A stretch of 5,600 nt of DNA from Planctomycetota bacterium (GTDB lineage Bacteria > Planctomycetota > Phycisphaerae > Sedimentisphaerales > Anaerobacaceae), in NCBI GenBank assembly GCA_003644295.1, contig QNBZ01000104.1, forward strand, positions 1 through 5,600. Reading direction: 5' to 3'. Position numbers and translations under genes: made by a program. The notes under the pieces are model-generated. The model worked only from the letters and a program-made list of their open reading frames with translations. It was not told the DNA's origin and ran no database searches. Below are positions 5,109 through 5,600 of this stretch, one piece after another. The first letter of the stretch is position 1. Each line of letters opens with the position of its first letter.

Positions 5109-5590
5109 AAAGAGCGGGCCTATAAGCCGAGTTCTGTATCCCGCCGATTATGACGGGACGACGGCCATTTAACTTGACTAACCGTTGCCGATTAGCTCTC
5201 CCGATGAATCGGGAAGCGACCTACCCGCCGGTAACGCCCGGGCCGGGCACCAGCTTCTTGGTCTTGCAGGCGGTGGGGTTTGCCCTGCCAAAACTGTCAC
5301 CAGCTTTGCGGTGCGCTCTTACCGCACCTTTTCACCTTTGCCTGTTCCGTATATAGCGGTCATCGGCTGTGTGTTTTCTGCGGCACTTTCCCGCGGGTTG
5401 CCCCGGGTGGCCGTTAACCACCACCGTGCCCTGTCCTGCTCGGACTTTCCTCACCCGCACCTATTAAAGTGCCTAAAGTTTGAAGTGCCTAAAGTTGTGG
5501 ATTATTTTTTCACTTTAGCTCACTTTTAACTTTAGCTCACTTTAGTACACCTTAAAATAAGTGCGGGAGCGACCGTCCGACCCGCTCTTT
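5109..5590 (-). ncRNA. rnpB: RNase P RNA, bacterial type A-like
   Basis: This catalytic RNA cleaves the 5' leader from pre-tRNAs together with the small protein RnpA. On the - strand it shows the hallmark segments in order: the GAGGAAAGTCCG core of P4 (5452 to 5441), the GGTGCGGTAAGAGCGCACC region of P12 (around 5328 to 5310), a GGGTAGGTCGCTT segment (around 5225-5213), a P18 stem capped by a GCAA loop (around 5200-5180), and near the 3' end ACAGAACTCGGCTTAT (5137 to 5122). The ends pair as P1 (5590 to 5579 with 5120 to 5109), and P2 pairs GACGGTC with GGCCGTC. At about 480 nt it is longer than the roughly 380 nt of E. coli, largely because of an enlarged P3 helix (5454-5567). Its promoter lies beyond the right edge. 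It converges on the lipoprotein gene. Exact ends are approximate. Confidence 0.96.
5454..5567 (-). repeat. Expanded, tandem-duplicated P3 helix within rnpB
   Basis: An outer 12-bp stem pairs 5556-5567 with 5454-5465. Inside it, one arm has two copies of a unit at 5466-5479 and 5482-5495 (period 16). The other arm has two identical 15-base copies at 5512-5526 and 5529-5543 (period 17). Units of opposite arms are complementary apart from a small internal loop, so they stack as two repeated helix segments capped by a 16-base loop (5496-5511). A 12-base bulge lies at 5544-5555. Confidence 0.8.
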
Positions 5591-5600
5591 TAATTGATTA

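Larger units (their letters stand above)
5099..5600. repeat. 20-bp perfect inverted repeat bracketing rnpB
   Basis: Positions 5099-5118 and 5581-5600 are exact reverse complements. The inner ten base pairs are the RNase P P1 helix. The outer ten (AT-rich, ending in TAATCAA/TTGATTA) extend beyond the usual mature RNA and match the heptamer unit seen elsewhere. The repeat may continue past the window edge. Confidence 0.9.

Noticed and set aside
5150..5529. Two + strand open frames (68 and 114 codons) at 5150-5356 and 5185-5529
   Set aside because: Both lie antisense to the well-supported RNase P RNA gene and reflect its GC-rich stems.

Overview
The window carries a branched-chain amino acid operon on the + strand: ilvB and ilvN (acetolactate synthase large and regulatory subunits) and ilvC (ketol-acid reductoisomerase). 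An unrecognised lipoprotein gene starts 8 bases after ilvC. It is followed, converging from the - strand, by rnpB, the bacterial RNase P RNA. The first six codons of a divergent gene with a strong Shine-Dalgarno sit at the left edge. All genes are bacterial. A planctomycete, perhaps of the Phycisphaerae, is my best guess; it rests on the style of the palindromic repeat and the lipoprotein and is low confidence.

Layout. 1-18: start of a divergent - strand gene. 19-372: intergenic control region with an exact sigma70-type promoter (TTGACA, 17 bases, TATAAT), an RNA leader of about 200 nt with three consecutive hairpins, a second possible promoter close to the gene, and a 9-codon ORF overlapping the ilvB start. 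373-2100: ilvB. 2104-2180: an 11-unit heptamer array. 2207-2695: ilvN. 2696-2843: spacer with a degenerate heptamer patch and a 14-codon ORF ending 2 bases before ilvC. 2844-3848: ilvC. 3857-5032: lipoprotein whose signal peptide is partly encoded by a palindromic repeat and whose C-terminus has three copies of a 15-residue motif. 5033-5108: repeat remnant plus the rnpB terminator. 5109-5590: rnpB, with an enlarged P3 helix.

How they work together. IlvB and IlvN condense pyruvate (or pyruvate plus 2-ketobutyrate) to acetohydroxy acids, and IlvC isomerises and reduces these to the dihydroxy acids of valine, leucine and isoleucine synthesis. IlvN keeps the residues associated with valine feedback. 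IlvC has an acidic cofactor loop that predicts NADH rather than NADPH preference. ilvD, ilvE and leu genes are not in the window.

The main points of interest are the structured ilvB leader, the cofactor loop of IlvC, a palindromic repeat apparently co-opted as signal peptide, the 15-residue motif held constant by synonymous changes only, the family of TTGATTA heptamers (array, spacer and terminator), and the tandem-duplicated P3 helix of the RNase P RNA.
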